The notes beneath the pieces were generated by a model. The model did not search any database. It saw only the letters and a program-made list of their open reading frames with translations, and was not told the origin of the DNA. The position numbers and the translations under genes are program-made. This document shows positions 9,866-19,164 of a stretch of 64,000 nt of DNA, piece by piece (position 1 is the stretch's first letter; the number at the start of each line of letters is the position of its first letter). Source of the DNA: Notospermus geniculatus (lineage: Eukaryota > Nemertea > Pilidiophora > Heteronemertea > Lineidae); the NCBI GenBank assembly GCA_002633025.1, contig NMRB01000918.1:109616-173615 (forward strand). Direction: 5' to 3'.

Positions 9866-10867
9866 CTAATTCCCCAAAGTTTCATTAACTTTGTACTCCA
9901 CAAGATGACTGAACAGAGAAGTGTGCTTTAGATTAGGATCCTTTTCAACTTGGCAGATGTACCTCCTGAGGAGAGCTTTAAGACCATCCCTGTCCGACGC
10001 CACATCCCAGGAACCTCGTGGAATGGCCCTATTGTCGATCAAACCCCCACCGTAATCCAACTTTTCATTCAAGTAGTGATGAAAATTGGTCGCATTCTTC
10101 ACAAACTCAGTGTTATCGGCCCACATCCACGGTCCTCGTGCTTTTTCCCGGAACAACCCAAACCAGAATTGTGCCCGATACGGATACGTGACAATCCGGG
10201 TCAGAATTTCAATTTCTTGACGTGAGTTTGCACACGCCAAGGTCGGTTTGTAGTATGGAAGAGAACGACATGTCGCTTCTGCTGTTTTCCAGTCGAATCG
10301 TGTCGGATGTTTAAAATCTTTGTAACACCTGTTTGTGCCAGCATCACGCCAACCTTCGGGGCAACTGCTGTGAATGATAACCGGTGGTGGATGAGTTCGA
10401 AGCTGTCTCCAATAAAGACTTTGTTCACAAATGAACCAGGGTAAATGATTGCCACAGTTAAATGACTCCCAAGAATGAACTTCACGGATCATATGTCTAC
10501 CAAATGTCAATCGTGCCCCCACACATTTTTTATACTCATTTGGATCCTCTTGTTTGACAGGATAACTATATGGCCACCAATCGTCAATGTTTTCTACATT
10601 ATTAAAACGAGTCCAGAAATGATCACTCCTATTGAAGGATGAAGGAACAATATGACGTAAATACTTGAAAATTCGGACATCCACCAGCAAGTGACCACCC
10701 CCTGACTGACAAATACTCCTGGCTTCATACCATGAATATCCTTCATCCACATATTCGGACAAATATCCATATTGGACACTAAAGGCAGTACTGGTAACCC
10801 ATTCCAAAGGAACAACAGGCCCGCACAGCAAAAACACGATGCACAGGAAAAGCAGCAGACTCGACAT
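9866..10867 (-). CDS. Secreted two-domain C-type lectin, copy 1 (intact)
   Basis: 333 residues in one exon. The start is the ATG of MSSLLLFLC, shared by all copies; in-frame codons further upstream lack an ATG. Residues 1-22 form a signal peptide. Domain 1 (about 33-148) is a short-form C-type lectin fold: WYEARSIC, four cysteines (53, 115, 138, 147) and final WFICE. The usual WND calcium motif is WES, so classical calcium/sugar binding is doubtful. Domain 2 (about 169-306) has the long-form start CPEGW...CY, DWKTAEATC, FWFGL, WMWAD and YICQVE, but lacks the inner cysteine pair and EPN/WND motifs. Potential N-glycosylation sites are at N79, N258 and N328. The post-signal segment (VTSTAFSVQ) is private to this copy. 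A defence or recognition role is inferred from tandem amplification, not shown. Confidence 0.85.
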   Translation of the reverse strand: MSSLLLFLCIVFLLCGPVVPLEWVTSTAFSVQYGYLSEYVDEGYSWYEARSICQSGGGHLLVDVRIFKYLRHIVPSSFNRSDHFWTRFNNVENIDDWWPYSYPVKQEDPNEYKKCVGARLTFGRHMIREVHSWESFNCGNHLPWFICEQSLYWRQLRTHPPPVIIHSSCPEGWRDAGTNRCYKDFKHPTRFDWKTAEATCRSLPYYKPTLACANSRQEIEILTRIVTYPYRAQFWFGLFREKARGPWMWADNTEFVKNATNFHHYLNEKLDYGGGLIDNRAIPRGSWDVASDRDGLKALLRRYICQVEKDPNLKHTSLFSHLVEYKVNETLGN

Positions 10868-11060
10868 GGCTGTCAAAATGGCCTTTCTCCTGCTAAATTT
10901 GAAAATCAAGTGACACAACTGCACAAAACCAACCTCCCGGTCTGGTGTAACGATTAGTTCTGAACTTCAGGTGGATGAGAAAGAAGTAGGCTGTGGACTT
11001 TATCAGATCACGTGGCGGAAAATATGTCTAGCGTCACGAACCGGAAGAATGACCGCATTT
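10868..11060 (-). promoter_or_regulatory. Conserved lectin upstream block (E-box, ETS-like site)
   Basis: About 190 bases before the start codon are strongly conserved among lectin copies although non-coding. They include CACGTG (11010-11015) and CTTCCGG on the minus strand (11041-11047), plus TGATAAAG. The same pair of sites lies upstream of copy 2 (CACGTG at 12460-12465), copy 3 and copy 4. In copy 8 the E-box is CATGTG. I see no clear TATA box. Conservation could reflect recent duplication as well as function. Confidence 0.45.
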
Positions 11061-11321
11061 CACATGCAGGCCTACAAGTGAGTTCTCAGGCAAAACAGTG
11101 AGAATCCACAAACCAGGAAAATGGAGAAGTCAACCTTGAGAAGCTAAATATTTTACTCATATTGCAGTAGTCAATCTATTAAATGGCATTATGACTTTTC
11201 TACACATTCTTTCTTGGATACGATTGAAGAAAAGCAGTAATATGACGTGGTTTGTTAGAACGGTCACTGCACACTAATTCCCCAAAGTTGTGATGAGGTT
11301 GGCTAGAACGGTCCCAGCACA

Positions 11322-12320
11322 CTAATTCCCCAAAGTTTCATTAACTTTGTACTCCACAAGATCACTGAACAGAGAAGTGTGCTTTAGATGAGGATCCTTT
11401 TCAACTTGGCAGATATACCTTCTGAGGAGGCCATTAAGACCATCCCTGTCCGACGCCACGTCCCAGGAACCTCGTGGAATGGCCCTATTGTCGATCAAAC
11501 CCCCACCGTAATCCAACTTTTCGTTCAAGTAGTGATGAAAGTGGGTTGCATTCTTCACAAACTCACTGTTATCGGCCCACATCCATGGTCCTCGCGCTTT
11601 TTCCCGGAACAACCCAAACCAGAATCGTGCACGATATGGATACGTGACAATCCGGGTCAGAATTTCAATTTCTTTACGTGAGTTTGCACACGCCAAGGTC
11701 GGTTTGTAGTATGGAAGAGAACGACATGTTGCTTCTGCTGTTTTCCAGTCGAATCGTGTCGGATGTTCAAAGTCTTTGTAGCACCTGTTTGTGCCAGCGT
11801 CACGCCAACCTTGGGGGCAATTGCTGTGAATGATAACCGGTGGTGGACGAGTTGGGAGCTGTCTCCACCGAGCAGCTTGTTCACAGATGAACCAGGGTAA
11901 ATGATTGCCACAGTTAAATGACTCCCAAGAATGAACTTCACGGATCCTTCGTCCATCAAACGTCAATCGTGCCCCCACACATTTTGTATACTCATTTGGA
12001 TCCTCTTGTTTGACAGGATAACTATATCGCCCCCAATTGTCGATGTTTTCTACTTTATTAAAACGAGTCCAGAAATGAACACTCCCATTGAAGGATGAAG
12101 GAACATGACCGATAAACTTCAAATACCTGCCATCCACCAGCAAGTGACCACCCCCTGACTCACAAATACTCCTGGCTTCATACCATGAATATCCTTCATC
12201 CACATATTTAGACAAATATCCATATGAGCCTGAGCTCCACAGCATTTCTATCCATTTCAAAGGAACAACAGGTCTGCACAGCAAAAACAAGATGCACAGG
12301 AAGACTGGTGGACTTGACAT
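11322..12320 (-). CDS. Secreted two-domain C-type lectin, copy 2 (intact)
   Basis: 332 residues, single exon, same architecture as copy 1. Signal peptide MSSPPVFLCILFLLCRPVVP. The segment between the signal peptide and YGYLS is IEMLWSSGS, unrelated to copy 1. The loop after GGGHLLVD is GRYLKFIGHVPSSF. The linker between domains is AARWRQLPTRPPP. From CPQGW to the C terminus it differs from copy 1 at few positions. The third residue of the glycosylation site in domain 1 changes context (FNGS). About 0.45 kb separates its stop from copy 1's start, filled by the shared 5' block and two minisatellite units. Confidence 0.85.
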   Translation of the reverse strand: MSSPPVFLCILFLLCRPVVPLKWIEMLWSSGSYGYLSKYVDEGYSWYEARSICESGGGHLLVDGRYLKFIGHVPSSFNGSVHFWTRFNKVENIDNWGRYSYPVKQEDPNEYTKCVGARLTFDGRRIREVHSWESFNCGNHLPWFICEQAARWRQLPTRPPPVIIHSNCPQGWRDAGTNRCYKDFEHPTRFDWKTAEATCRSLPYYKPTLACANSRKEIEILTRIVTYPYRARFWFGLFREKARGPWMWADNSEFVKNATHFHHYLNEKLDYGGGLIDNRAIPRGSWDVASDRDGLNGLLRRYICQVEKDPHLKHTSLFSDLVEYKVNETLGN

Positions 12321-12608
12321 GGCTGCCAAAAATATCCTTTCACCTGCTAAATTTGAAAGTCAAGTGACACAACTGCACGAAACCATCCTCCCGGTCTGGT
12401 GTAACGATTGGTTCTGAACTTCACGTCAATGAGAAAGAAGTAGGCTGTGGACTTTAGATCACGTGGTGGAAAATATGTCTCGCATCACAAACCGGAAGAA
12501 TGACCGCATTTTACATGTAGGCCTACAAGTGAGTTCTCAGGCAAAACAGTGAGAATCCACAAACCAGGAAAATGGAGAAGTCAACCTTGAGAAGCTAAAT
12601 ATTTTTAC

Positions 12609-13100
12609 TCATATTGCAGTAGTCAATCTATTAAATGGCATTATGACTTTTCTACACATTCTTTCTTGGAAGGGTAAATGATTGCCACAGTTAAATGACT
12701 CCCAAGAATGAACTTCACGGATCCTAGGTCTACCAAATGTCAATCGTGCCCCCACACATTTTGTATACTCATTTGGATCCTCTTGTTTGACAGGATAACT
12801 ATATGGCCACCAATCGTCAATGTTTTCTACTTTATTAAAACGAGTCCAGAAATGAACACTCCTATTGAAGGATGAAGGAAGATTACGTGAATACTTGAAA
12901 TTTTGGACATCCACCAGCAAGTGACCACCCCCTGACTGACAAATACTCCTGGCTTCATACCATGAATATCCTTCATCCACATATTCGGACAAATATCCAT
13001 ATTGGACTCTTCCCCAGAAATTATTGGTAACCCATTTCAAAGGAACAACAGGTCCGCACAGCAAAAACACGATGCACAGGAACAGCAGCAGACTCGACAT
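12609..13100 (-). pseudogene. C-type lectin copy 3, 3'-truncated
   Basis: The signal peptide and most of domain 1 are intact up to FNCGNHLP. There the frame runs into 3' flanking sequence at about 12675 (AGGGTAAATG joined to CACATTCTTTCTTGGA), so the last cysteine of domain 1, the linker, all of domain 2 and the normal stop are deleted. The predicted product would be about 163 residues with an unrelated tail. The 5' flank is fully conserved. It could be transcribed and yield a truncated lectin, but I call it a deletion pseudogene. Confidence 0.75.
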
Positions 13101-13510
13101 GGCTGCCAAAAATATCCTTTCTCCTGCTAAATTTTAAAGTCAAGTGACACAACTGCACGAAACCAAGCTCCCGGTCTGGTGTAACGACTAGTTCTGAACT
13201 TCATGTGGATGAGAAAGAAGTAGGCTGTGGACTTTAGATCACGTGGTGGAAAATATGTCTAGCATCACAAACCGGAAGAATGACCGCATTTCACATGTAG
13301 GCCTACAAGTGAGTTCTCAGGCAAAACTGTGAGAATCCACAAACCAGGAATATGGAGAAGTCAACCTTGAGAATCATAGCTAAATGTTTTTACTCATATT
13401 GCAGTAGTCACTCTATTAAATGGCATTTTTACTTTTCTACACATTCTTTCTTGGATACGATTGAAGAAAAGCAGTAATATGACGTGGTTTGTTAGAACGG
13501 TCACTGCTCA

Positions 13511-14503
13511 CTAATTCCCCAAAGTTTCATTAACTTTGTACTCCACAAGATCACTGAACGGAGAAGTGTGCTTTAGATAAGGATCCTTTTCAACTTGGCA
13601 GATGTACCTCCTGAGAAGACCATTAAGACCATCCCTGTCCGATGCCACGTCCCAGGAACCTCGTGGAATGGCCCTATTGTCGATCAAACCCCCACCGTAA
13701 TCCAACTTTTCATTCAAGTAGTGATGAAAATTGGCCGCATTCTTCACAAACTCAGTGTTATCGGCCCACATCCACGGTCCTCGTGCTTTTTCCCGGAACA
13801 ACCCAAACCAGAATTGTGCCCGATACGGATATGTGACAATCCGGGTCAGAATTTCAATTTCTTGACGTGAGTTTGCGCACGCCAAGGTCGGTTTGTAGTA
13901 TGGAAGAGAACGACATGTCGCTTCTGCTGTTTTCCAGTCGAATCGTGTCGGATGTTTAAAGTCTTTGTAGCACCTGTTTGTGCCAGCGTCACGCCAACCT
14001 TGAGGGCAATTGCTGTGAATGACAACCAGTGGTGGATGAGTTAGGGGCTGTCTCCACCGAGGAAGTCGTTCACAAATGAACCAGGGTAAATGATTGCCAC
14101 AGTTAAACGACTCCCAAGAATGAACTTCACCGATCCTATGTCTACCACACGTCAATCGTGCCCCAACACATTTTTTATACTCATTTGGATCCTCTTGTTT
14201 GACAGGATAACTATATGGCCACCAATCGTCAATGTTTTCTACTTTATTAAAACGAGTCCAGAAATGATCACTCCTATTGAAGGATGAAGGAAGATTACAT
14301 GAATACTTGAAATTTTGGACATACACCAGCAAGTCACCACCCCCTGACTGACAAATCCTCCTGGCTTCATACCATGAATATCCTTCATCCACATATTCGG
14401 ACAAATATCCATATTGGATTCCTATCCAGGAAACCCATTCCAAAGAAACAGCAGGTCCGCACAGCAAAAACATGACGCACAGGAACAGTGGTGGACTCGA
14501 CAT
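13511..14503 (-). CDS. Secreted two-domain C-type lectin, copy 4 (intact)
   Basis: 330 residues, single exon. An upstream in-frame extension lacks ATG, so the start is MSSPPLFLCVMF at 14503. The variable post-signal segment is the short VSWIGIQ. The next variable loop is VYVQNFKYSCNLPSSF and contains an extra, unpaired cysteine not seen in the others. Domain 1 reads CGRHRIGEV where others have F, a second extra cysteine; the two extra cysteines could pair. The linker is LPRWRQPLTHPPL. Domain 2 is as in copies 1 and 2. Only one minisatellite unit follows the stop. Confidence 0.85.
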   Translation of the reverse strand: MSSPPLFLCVMFLLCGPAVSLEWVSWIGIQYGYLSEYVDEGYSWYEARRICQSGGGDLLVYVQNFKYSCNLPSSFNRSDHFWTRFNKVENIDDWWPYSYPVKQEDPNEYKKCVGARLTCGRHRIGEVHSWESFNCGNHLPWFICERLPRWRQPLTHPPLVVIHSNCPQGWRDAGTNRCYKDFKHPTRFDWKTAEATCRSLPYYKPTLACANSRQEIEILTRIVTYPYRAQFWFGLFREKARGPWMWADNTEFVKNAANFHHYLNEKLDYGGGLIDNRAIPRGSWDVASDRDGLNGLLRRYICQVEKDPYLKHTSPFSDLVEYKVNETLGN

Positions 14504-14905
14504 GGCTGCCAAAAATCTTCCTCCTCTCTCACTAAATAATGAAAGTGAAGTGACAACTGCACAAAACCAACCCCCCGGTCTGCTATGACGATTGGTTCTG
14601 AACTTCACGTCAATGAGAAAGAAGTAGGCTGTGGACTTTAGATCACGTGGTGGAAAATATGTCTGGCATCACAAACCGGAAGAATGACCGCATTTTACAT
14701 GAGGCCGACCAAGTGAGTTCTCAGGCAAAACTGTGAGGATTCACAAACCAGGAATATGGAGAAGTCAACCTTGAGAATCATCGTTAAATGTTTTTACTCA
14801 TAATTGCAGCAGTCACTCTGTTAAATGGCATTCCTACACAGATAAGGTGAAACCATGTTCATCATTCTTTCTTGGGTACGATTGAAGAAAAGCATAAATA
14901 TGATG

Positions 14906-15187
14906 AGGCTTGCTAGAATAGTCACAACACACTAATTCCCAATGTTGTAATGAGGCTTGCTAGAACGGTCACATCACACTACATGTAATTCCCCAATGTT
15001 GTAATGAGGTTTGCTAGAATAGTCACATCACACTAATACCCCAATGTTGTAATAAGGTTTGTTAGAACGGTCACAGCACACTAATACCCCAATGTTGTAA
15101 TGAGGTTTGTTACAACGGTCACAGCACACTAATACCCCAATGTTGTAATGAGGTTTGCAGTAACGGTCCCAGCACACTAATTCCCCA
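14906..15187. repeat. 48-bp minisatellite at 3' end of lectin copy 5
   Basis: Nearly six tandem units of about 48 bases, AGGTTTGTTAGAACGGTCAC then AGCACACTAATACCCCAATG and TTGTAATG on the plus strand. The last unit runs directly into the stop codon region of copy 5 (ATTCCCCAAAG), so the repeat and the 3' end of the coding sequence share about 20 bases. One unit carries a 6-base insertion (ACATGT). Confidence 0.9.
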
Positions 15188-16153
15188 AAGTTTCATTAAC
15201 TTTGTACTCCACAAGATCACTGAACGGAGAAGTGTGCTTTAGATGAGGATCCTTTTCAACTTGGCAGATGTACCTCCTGAGGAGAGCATTAAGACCATCC
15301 CTGTCCGACGCCACATCCCAGGAACCTCGTGGAATGGCCCTATTGTCGATCAAACCCCCACCGTAATCCAACATTTTGTTCAAGTAGTGATGAAAGTGGG
15401 TTGCATTCTTCACAAACTCGCTGTTATCAGCCCACATCCACGGTCCTCGTGCTTTTTCCCGGAACAACCCAAACCAGAATCGTGCCCGATATGGATACGT
15501 GACAATCCGGGTCAGAATTTCACAATTTCTTTACGTGAATTTGCACATGCCAAGGTCGGTTTGTAGTATGGAAGAGAACGACATGTCGCTTCTGCTGTTT
15601 TCCAATCGAATCGTGTCGGATGCTTGAAATCTTTGTAGCACCTGTTTGTGCCAGCGTCCCGCCAACCTTGGGGGCAATTGGCATGAATGATATTAACCAG
15701 TACTGGATGCAGTCCGTACACATATCGTTGACAAATGAACCAGGGTAAATGATTCCCACAGTTAAATGACTCCCAATGGACTTCACGGATCCTTCGTCCA
15801 CCAAATGCCATTGTCAATCGTGCCCCAACACATTTTTTATTCTCATTTGGATTCTCTTGTTTGACAGGATAACTATATCGCCCCCAATCGTCAATGTTTT
15901 CTACTTTATTAAAACGAGTCCAGAAATGATCACTCCTATTGAAGGATGAAGGAACATGACCGATAAACTTCAAAAAATTGCCATTCACTAGCAAGTCACC
16001 ACCCCCTGACTGGCAAATACTCCTGGCTTCATACCATGAATATCCTTCATCCACATATTCAGACAGATATCCATAAGACATTCTCCATTTCAAAGGAACA
16101 GCAGGTCCGCACAGCAAAAACGAGATGCACAAGAACAGTGGTGGACTCGACAT
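15177..16153 (-). pseudogene. C-type lectin copy 5, frameshifted in domain 2
   Basis: Begins MSSPPLFLCISFLLCGPAVP and is almost identical to copy 7. A two-base CA insertion near 15524 (ATTTCACAATTTC where others have ATTTCAATTTC) shifts the frame just after ANSRKE, giving VKF and a stop. The normal frame resumes from 15467 to the usual LGN-stop at 15177. Apart from this the gene is complete. Since the near-identical copy 7 is intact, this is either a recent null allele or a sequence error. Its linker is the YVYGLHPVLVN type, distinct from copies 1, 2 and 4. Confidence 0.8.
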
Positions 16154-16569
16154 GGCTGCCAAAAATATCCTTTCTCGTGGTAAATTTGAAATTCAAGTGA
16201 CACAACTGCACAAAACCAACCTCCCAGTCTGGTATGACAATTTGTTCTGAACTTCACATCAATGAGAAACAAGTAGGCTGTGGACTTTAGATCATGTGGT
16301 GGAAAATATGTCTAGCATCACAAACCGGAAGAATGACCGCATTTTACATGTAGGCCTACAAGTCAGTTCTCAGGCAAAACTGTTCGGATTCACAAACCAG
16401 GAAAATAAAGAAGTGAACCTTAAGAATTCTAGCTAAATGTTTTTACTCATAGATGCAATTGCAGTTGTCACTCTAAATGTCATTTTGACATTTCCACACA
16501 TACATGACATATTTGCTAAAAATATGATCATCATTCTTTCTTGGGTACGATTGAAAAAAAGCAGTAATA

Positions 16570-16690
16570 TGATGAAGTCAGCTAGAACAGTCACAGCACA
16601 CTAATTCCCCAATGTTGTAAAGAGGTTGGCTAGAACAGTCACAGCACACTATAAATTCCCCAAAGTTTCATCACCTTTGTACGCCACAAG
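16570..16690 (-). pseudogene. C-terminal tail and 3' units of lectin copy 6
   Basis: The minus strand encodes LVAYKGDETLGN at about 16652-16690, the last residues of a lectin. The stop is displaced (AATTTATAG where others have AATTAG). Two minisatellite-type units follow. The tail is separated from its N-terminal part (16824-17154) by unrelated sequence, so domain 2 is deleted. Confidence 0.65.
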
Positions 16691-16734
16691 TCACACTATT
16701 AAATGGCATTATGACTTTTCCAGACATATTTGAT

Positions 16735-16803
16735 AATGAAATGGTCCATGGACCATGTGCTCACTGGGTTGGACATAATAGTCTAATGACAGAGGGAGGT
16801 ACA
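16735..16803. repeat. 69-bp dispersed repeat at lectin copy 6 breakpoint
   Basis: Near-identical to 1073-1141. It lies between the retained 5' part and the 3' tail of lectin copy 6, so it either mediated or filled the deletion. Confidence 0.75.
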
Positions 16804-16823
16804 TATCAGTTATGAGCAATCTG

Positions 16824-17154
16824 GATTATTCTCATTTGGATTCTCTTGTTTGACAGGATAACTATATCGCCCCCAATCGTCAATGTTTTCTACTTTATTA
16901 AAACGAGTCCAGAAATGCTCACTCCTATTGAAGGATGAAGGAACATCACCGATTAACTTCAAAAAATTGCCATTCACTAGCAAGTGACCACCCCCTGACT
17001 GGCAAATACTCCTGGCTTCATACCATGAATATCCTTCATCCACATATTCAGACAAATATCCATAAGACTTTCCCCAGGCAGAAAACCATTTCAAAGGAAC
17101 AACAGGTCCGCACAGCAAAAACAAGATGCACAAAAACAGTGCTGGACTCAACAT
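16824..17154 (-). pseudogene. C-type lectin copy 6, N-terminal fragment
   Basis: Starts MLSPALFLCILFLLCGPVVP and runs through the variable segment FSAWGKS into domain 1, ending at QENPNEN. It then enters unrelated bases just before the second cysteine of domain 1. The retained loop VNGNFLKLIGDVPSSF equals copy 7, suggesting gene conversion or common origin. 5' flanking sequence is normal. No functional lectin domain remains. Confidence 0.75.
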
Positions 17155-17559
17155 GGCTGCCAAAAATATCCTTCCTCGTGGTATATATGAAATTCAAGTG
17201 ACACAACAGCACAAAACCAACCTCCCAGTCTGGTATGACGATTGGTTCTGAACTTCACGTCAATGAGAAAGAAGTAGGCTGTGGACTTTATCAGATCACG
17301 TGGTGGAAAATATGTCTAGGATCATGAACCGGAAGAATGACCGCATTTCACATGTAGGTCTACCAAGTGAGTTCTCAGGCAAAACTGTGAGGATTCACAA
17401 ACCAGGAATATGGAGAAGTCAACCTTGAGAATCATCGCTAAATGTTTTTACTCATAATTGCAGCAGTCACTCTGTTAAATGGCATTCCTACACAGATAAG
17501 GTAAAACTATGTTCATCATTCTTTCTTGGGTACGATTGAAGAAAAGCATAAATATGATG

Positions 17560-18075
17560 AGGCTTGCTAGAATAGTCACAACACACTAATTCCCCAATGT
17601 TGTAATGAGGCTTGCTAGAACATTCACATCACACTAATTCCCCAATGTTGTAATGAGGTTTGCTAGAACGGTCACAACACACTAATTTCCCAATGTTATA
17701 ATGAGGTTTGCTAGAATAGTCACAACACACTAATTCCCCAATGTTATAATGAGGTTTGCTAGAATAGTCACAACACACTAATACCCCAATGTTGTAATGA
17801 GGTTTGCTAGAACGGTCACAGCACACTAATTCCCCAATGTTGTAATGAGGTTTGTTAGAACAGTCACAACACACTAATACCCCAATGTTGTAATGAGGTT
17901 TGCTAGAACGGCCACAGCACACTAATACCCCAATGTTGTAATGAGGTTTGTTAGAACGGTCACAGCACACGAATACCCCAATGTTGTAATGAGGTTTGTT
18001 AGAACGGTCACTGCACACTAATTCCACAATGTTATGAAGTTTGCTAGAATGTTCACAGCACACTAATTCCCCAAT
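17560..18075. repeat. 48-bp minisatellite, 11 units, at 3' end of copy 7
   Basis: Eleven tandem 48-base units reach into the stop codon of lectin copy 7. Because 48 is a multiple of three and the units lack stops in one minus frame, they read as a repeated 16-residue peptide (NIGVLVCCDRSNKPHY). That frame is offset from the lectin frame, so it is not a normal extension. I regard it as repetitive 3' UTR and not as a gene. Confidence 0.9.
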
Positions 18076-19037
18076 GTATCATCACCTTTGTACTCCACAA
18101 GATCATTGAACGGAGAAGTGTGCTTTAGATGAGGATCCTTTTCAACTTGGCAGATGTACCTCGTGAGGAGACCATTAAGACCATCCCTGTCCGACGCCAC
18201 GTCCCAGGAACCTCGTGGAATGGCCCTATTGTCGATCAAACCCCCACCGTAATCCAACATTTTGTTCAAGTAGTGATGAAAGTGGGTTGCATTCTTCACA
18301 AACTCGCTGTTATCGGCCCACATCCACGGTCCTCGTGCTTTTTCCCGGAACAACCCAAACCAGAATCGTGCCCGATATGGATACGTGACAATCCGGGTCA
18401 GAATTTCAATTTCTTTACGTGAATTTGCACATGCCAAGGTCGGTTTGTAGTATGGAAGAGAACGACATGTCGCTTCTGCTGTTTTCCAATCGAATCGTGT
18501 CGGATGCTTGAAATCTTTGTAGCACCTGTTTGTGCCAGCGTCCCGCCAACCTTGGGGGCAATTGGCATGAATGATATTAACCAGTACTGGATGCAGTCCG
18601 TACACATATCGTTGACAAATGAACCAGGGTAAATGATTCCCACAGTTAAATGACTCCCAATGGACTTCACGGATCCTTCGTCCACCAAATGCCATTGTCA
18701 ATCGTGCCCCAACACATTTTTTATTCTCATTTGGATTCTCTTGTTTGACAGGATAACTATATCGCCCCCAATCGTCAATGTTTTCTACTTTATTAAAACG
18801 AGTCCAGAAATGCTCACTCCTATTGAAGGATGAAGGAACATCACCGATTAACTTCAAAAAATTGCCATTCACTAGCAAGTGACCACCCCCTGACTGGCAA
18901 ATACTCCTGGCTTCATACCATGAATATCCTTCATCCACATATTCAGACAGATATCCATAAGACATTCTCCATTTCAAAGGAACAGCAGGTCCGCACAGCA
19001 AAAACGAGATGCACAAGAACAGTGGTGGACTCGACAT
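18063..19037 (-). CDS. Secreted two-domain C-type lectin, copy 7 (intact)
   Basis: 324 residues, the shortest intact copy. The post-signal variable segment is reduced to RMS, and the linker is the shorter YVYGLHPVLVN. Domain 1 has a two-residue insertion (ARLTMAFGGRR) and reads REVHWESFNC, a residue shorter than copies 1 and 2. Domain 2 keeps the family pattern. The C terminus is YKGDDTLGN where most copies have YKVNETLGN, and the underlying bases (ATACATTGGGGAATTAG) look like the adjacent minisatellite, so the repeat seems to have overwritten the end of the coding sequence and removed the terminal N-glycosylation site. Near-identical to frameshifted copy 5. Confidence 0.85.
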   Translation of the reverse strand: MSSPPLFLCISFLLCGPAVPLKWRMSYGYLSEYVDEGYSWYEARSICQSGGGHLLVNGNFLKLIGDVPSSFNRSEHFWTRFNKVENIDDWGRYSYPVKQENPNENKKCVGARLTMAFGGRRIREVHWESFNCGNHLPWFICQRYVYGLHPVLVNIIHANCPQGWRDAGTNRCYKDFKHPTRFDWKTAEATCRSLPYYKPTLACANSRKEIEILTRIVTYPYRARFWFGLFREKARGPWMWADNSEFVKNATHFHHYLNKMLDYGGGLIDNRAIPRGSWDVASDRDGLNGLLTRYICQVEKDPHLKHTSPFNDLVEYKGDDTLGN

Positions 19038-19163
19038 GGCTGCCAAAAATATCCTTTCTCGTGGTAAATTTGAAATTCAAGTGACACAACTGCACAAAAC
19101 CAACCTCCCAGTCTGGTATGACAATTTGTTCTGAACTTCACATCAATGAGAAACAAGTAGGCT

Positions 19164-19164
19164 N
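19164..19164. other. Single-N assembly join inside the lectin array
   Basis: The base joins the 5' flank of copy 7 directly to the middle of copy 8. The missing sequence should contain domain 2 of copy 8 and an intergenic stretch. Confidence 0.8.

Larger units (their letters stand above)
14620..16290. repeat. Lectin segmental duplicate, left (partner 17250-19163)
   Basis: The 3' flank, minisatellite, lectin and 5' flank here recur at about 17250-19163 with near identity. The partner ends exactly at the N at 19164 and has a longer minisatellite (11 units against about 6). Allelic redundancy is as likely as true duplication. Confidence 0.7.

Noticed and set aside
17629-18063. 144-codon cysteine-rich repetitive frame on the minus strand
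   Set aside because: It is the 48-bp minisatellite read in its one open frame, begins at GTG in the lectin 3' end and has no signal or domain. Kept only as a read-through possibility.
8790-18075. CRISPR-like regular repeats
   Set aside because: Units are directly tandem without unique spacers and the genome is eukaryotic; they are minisatellites.
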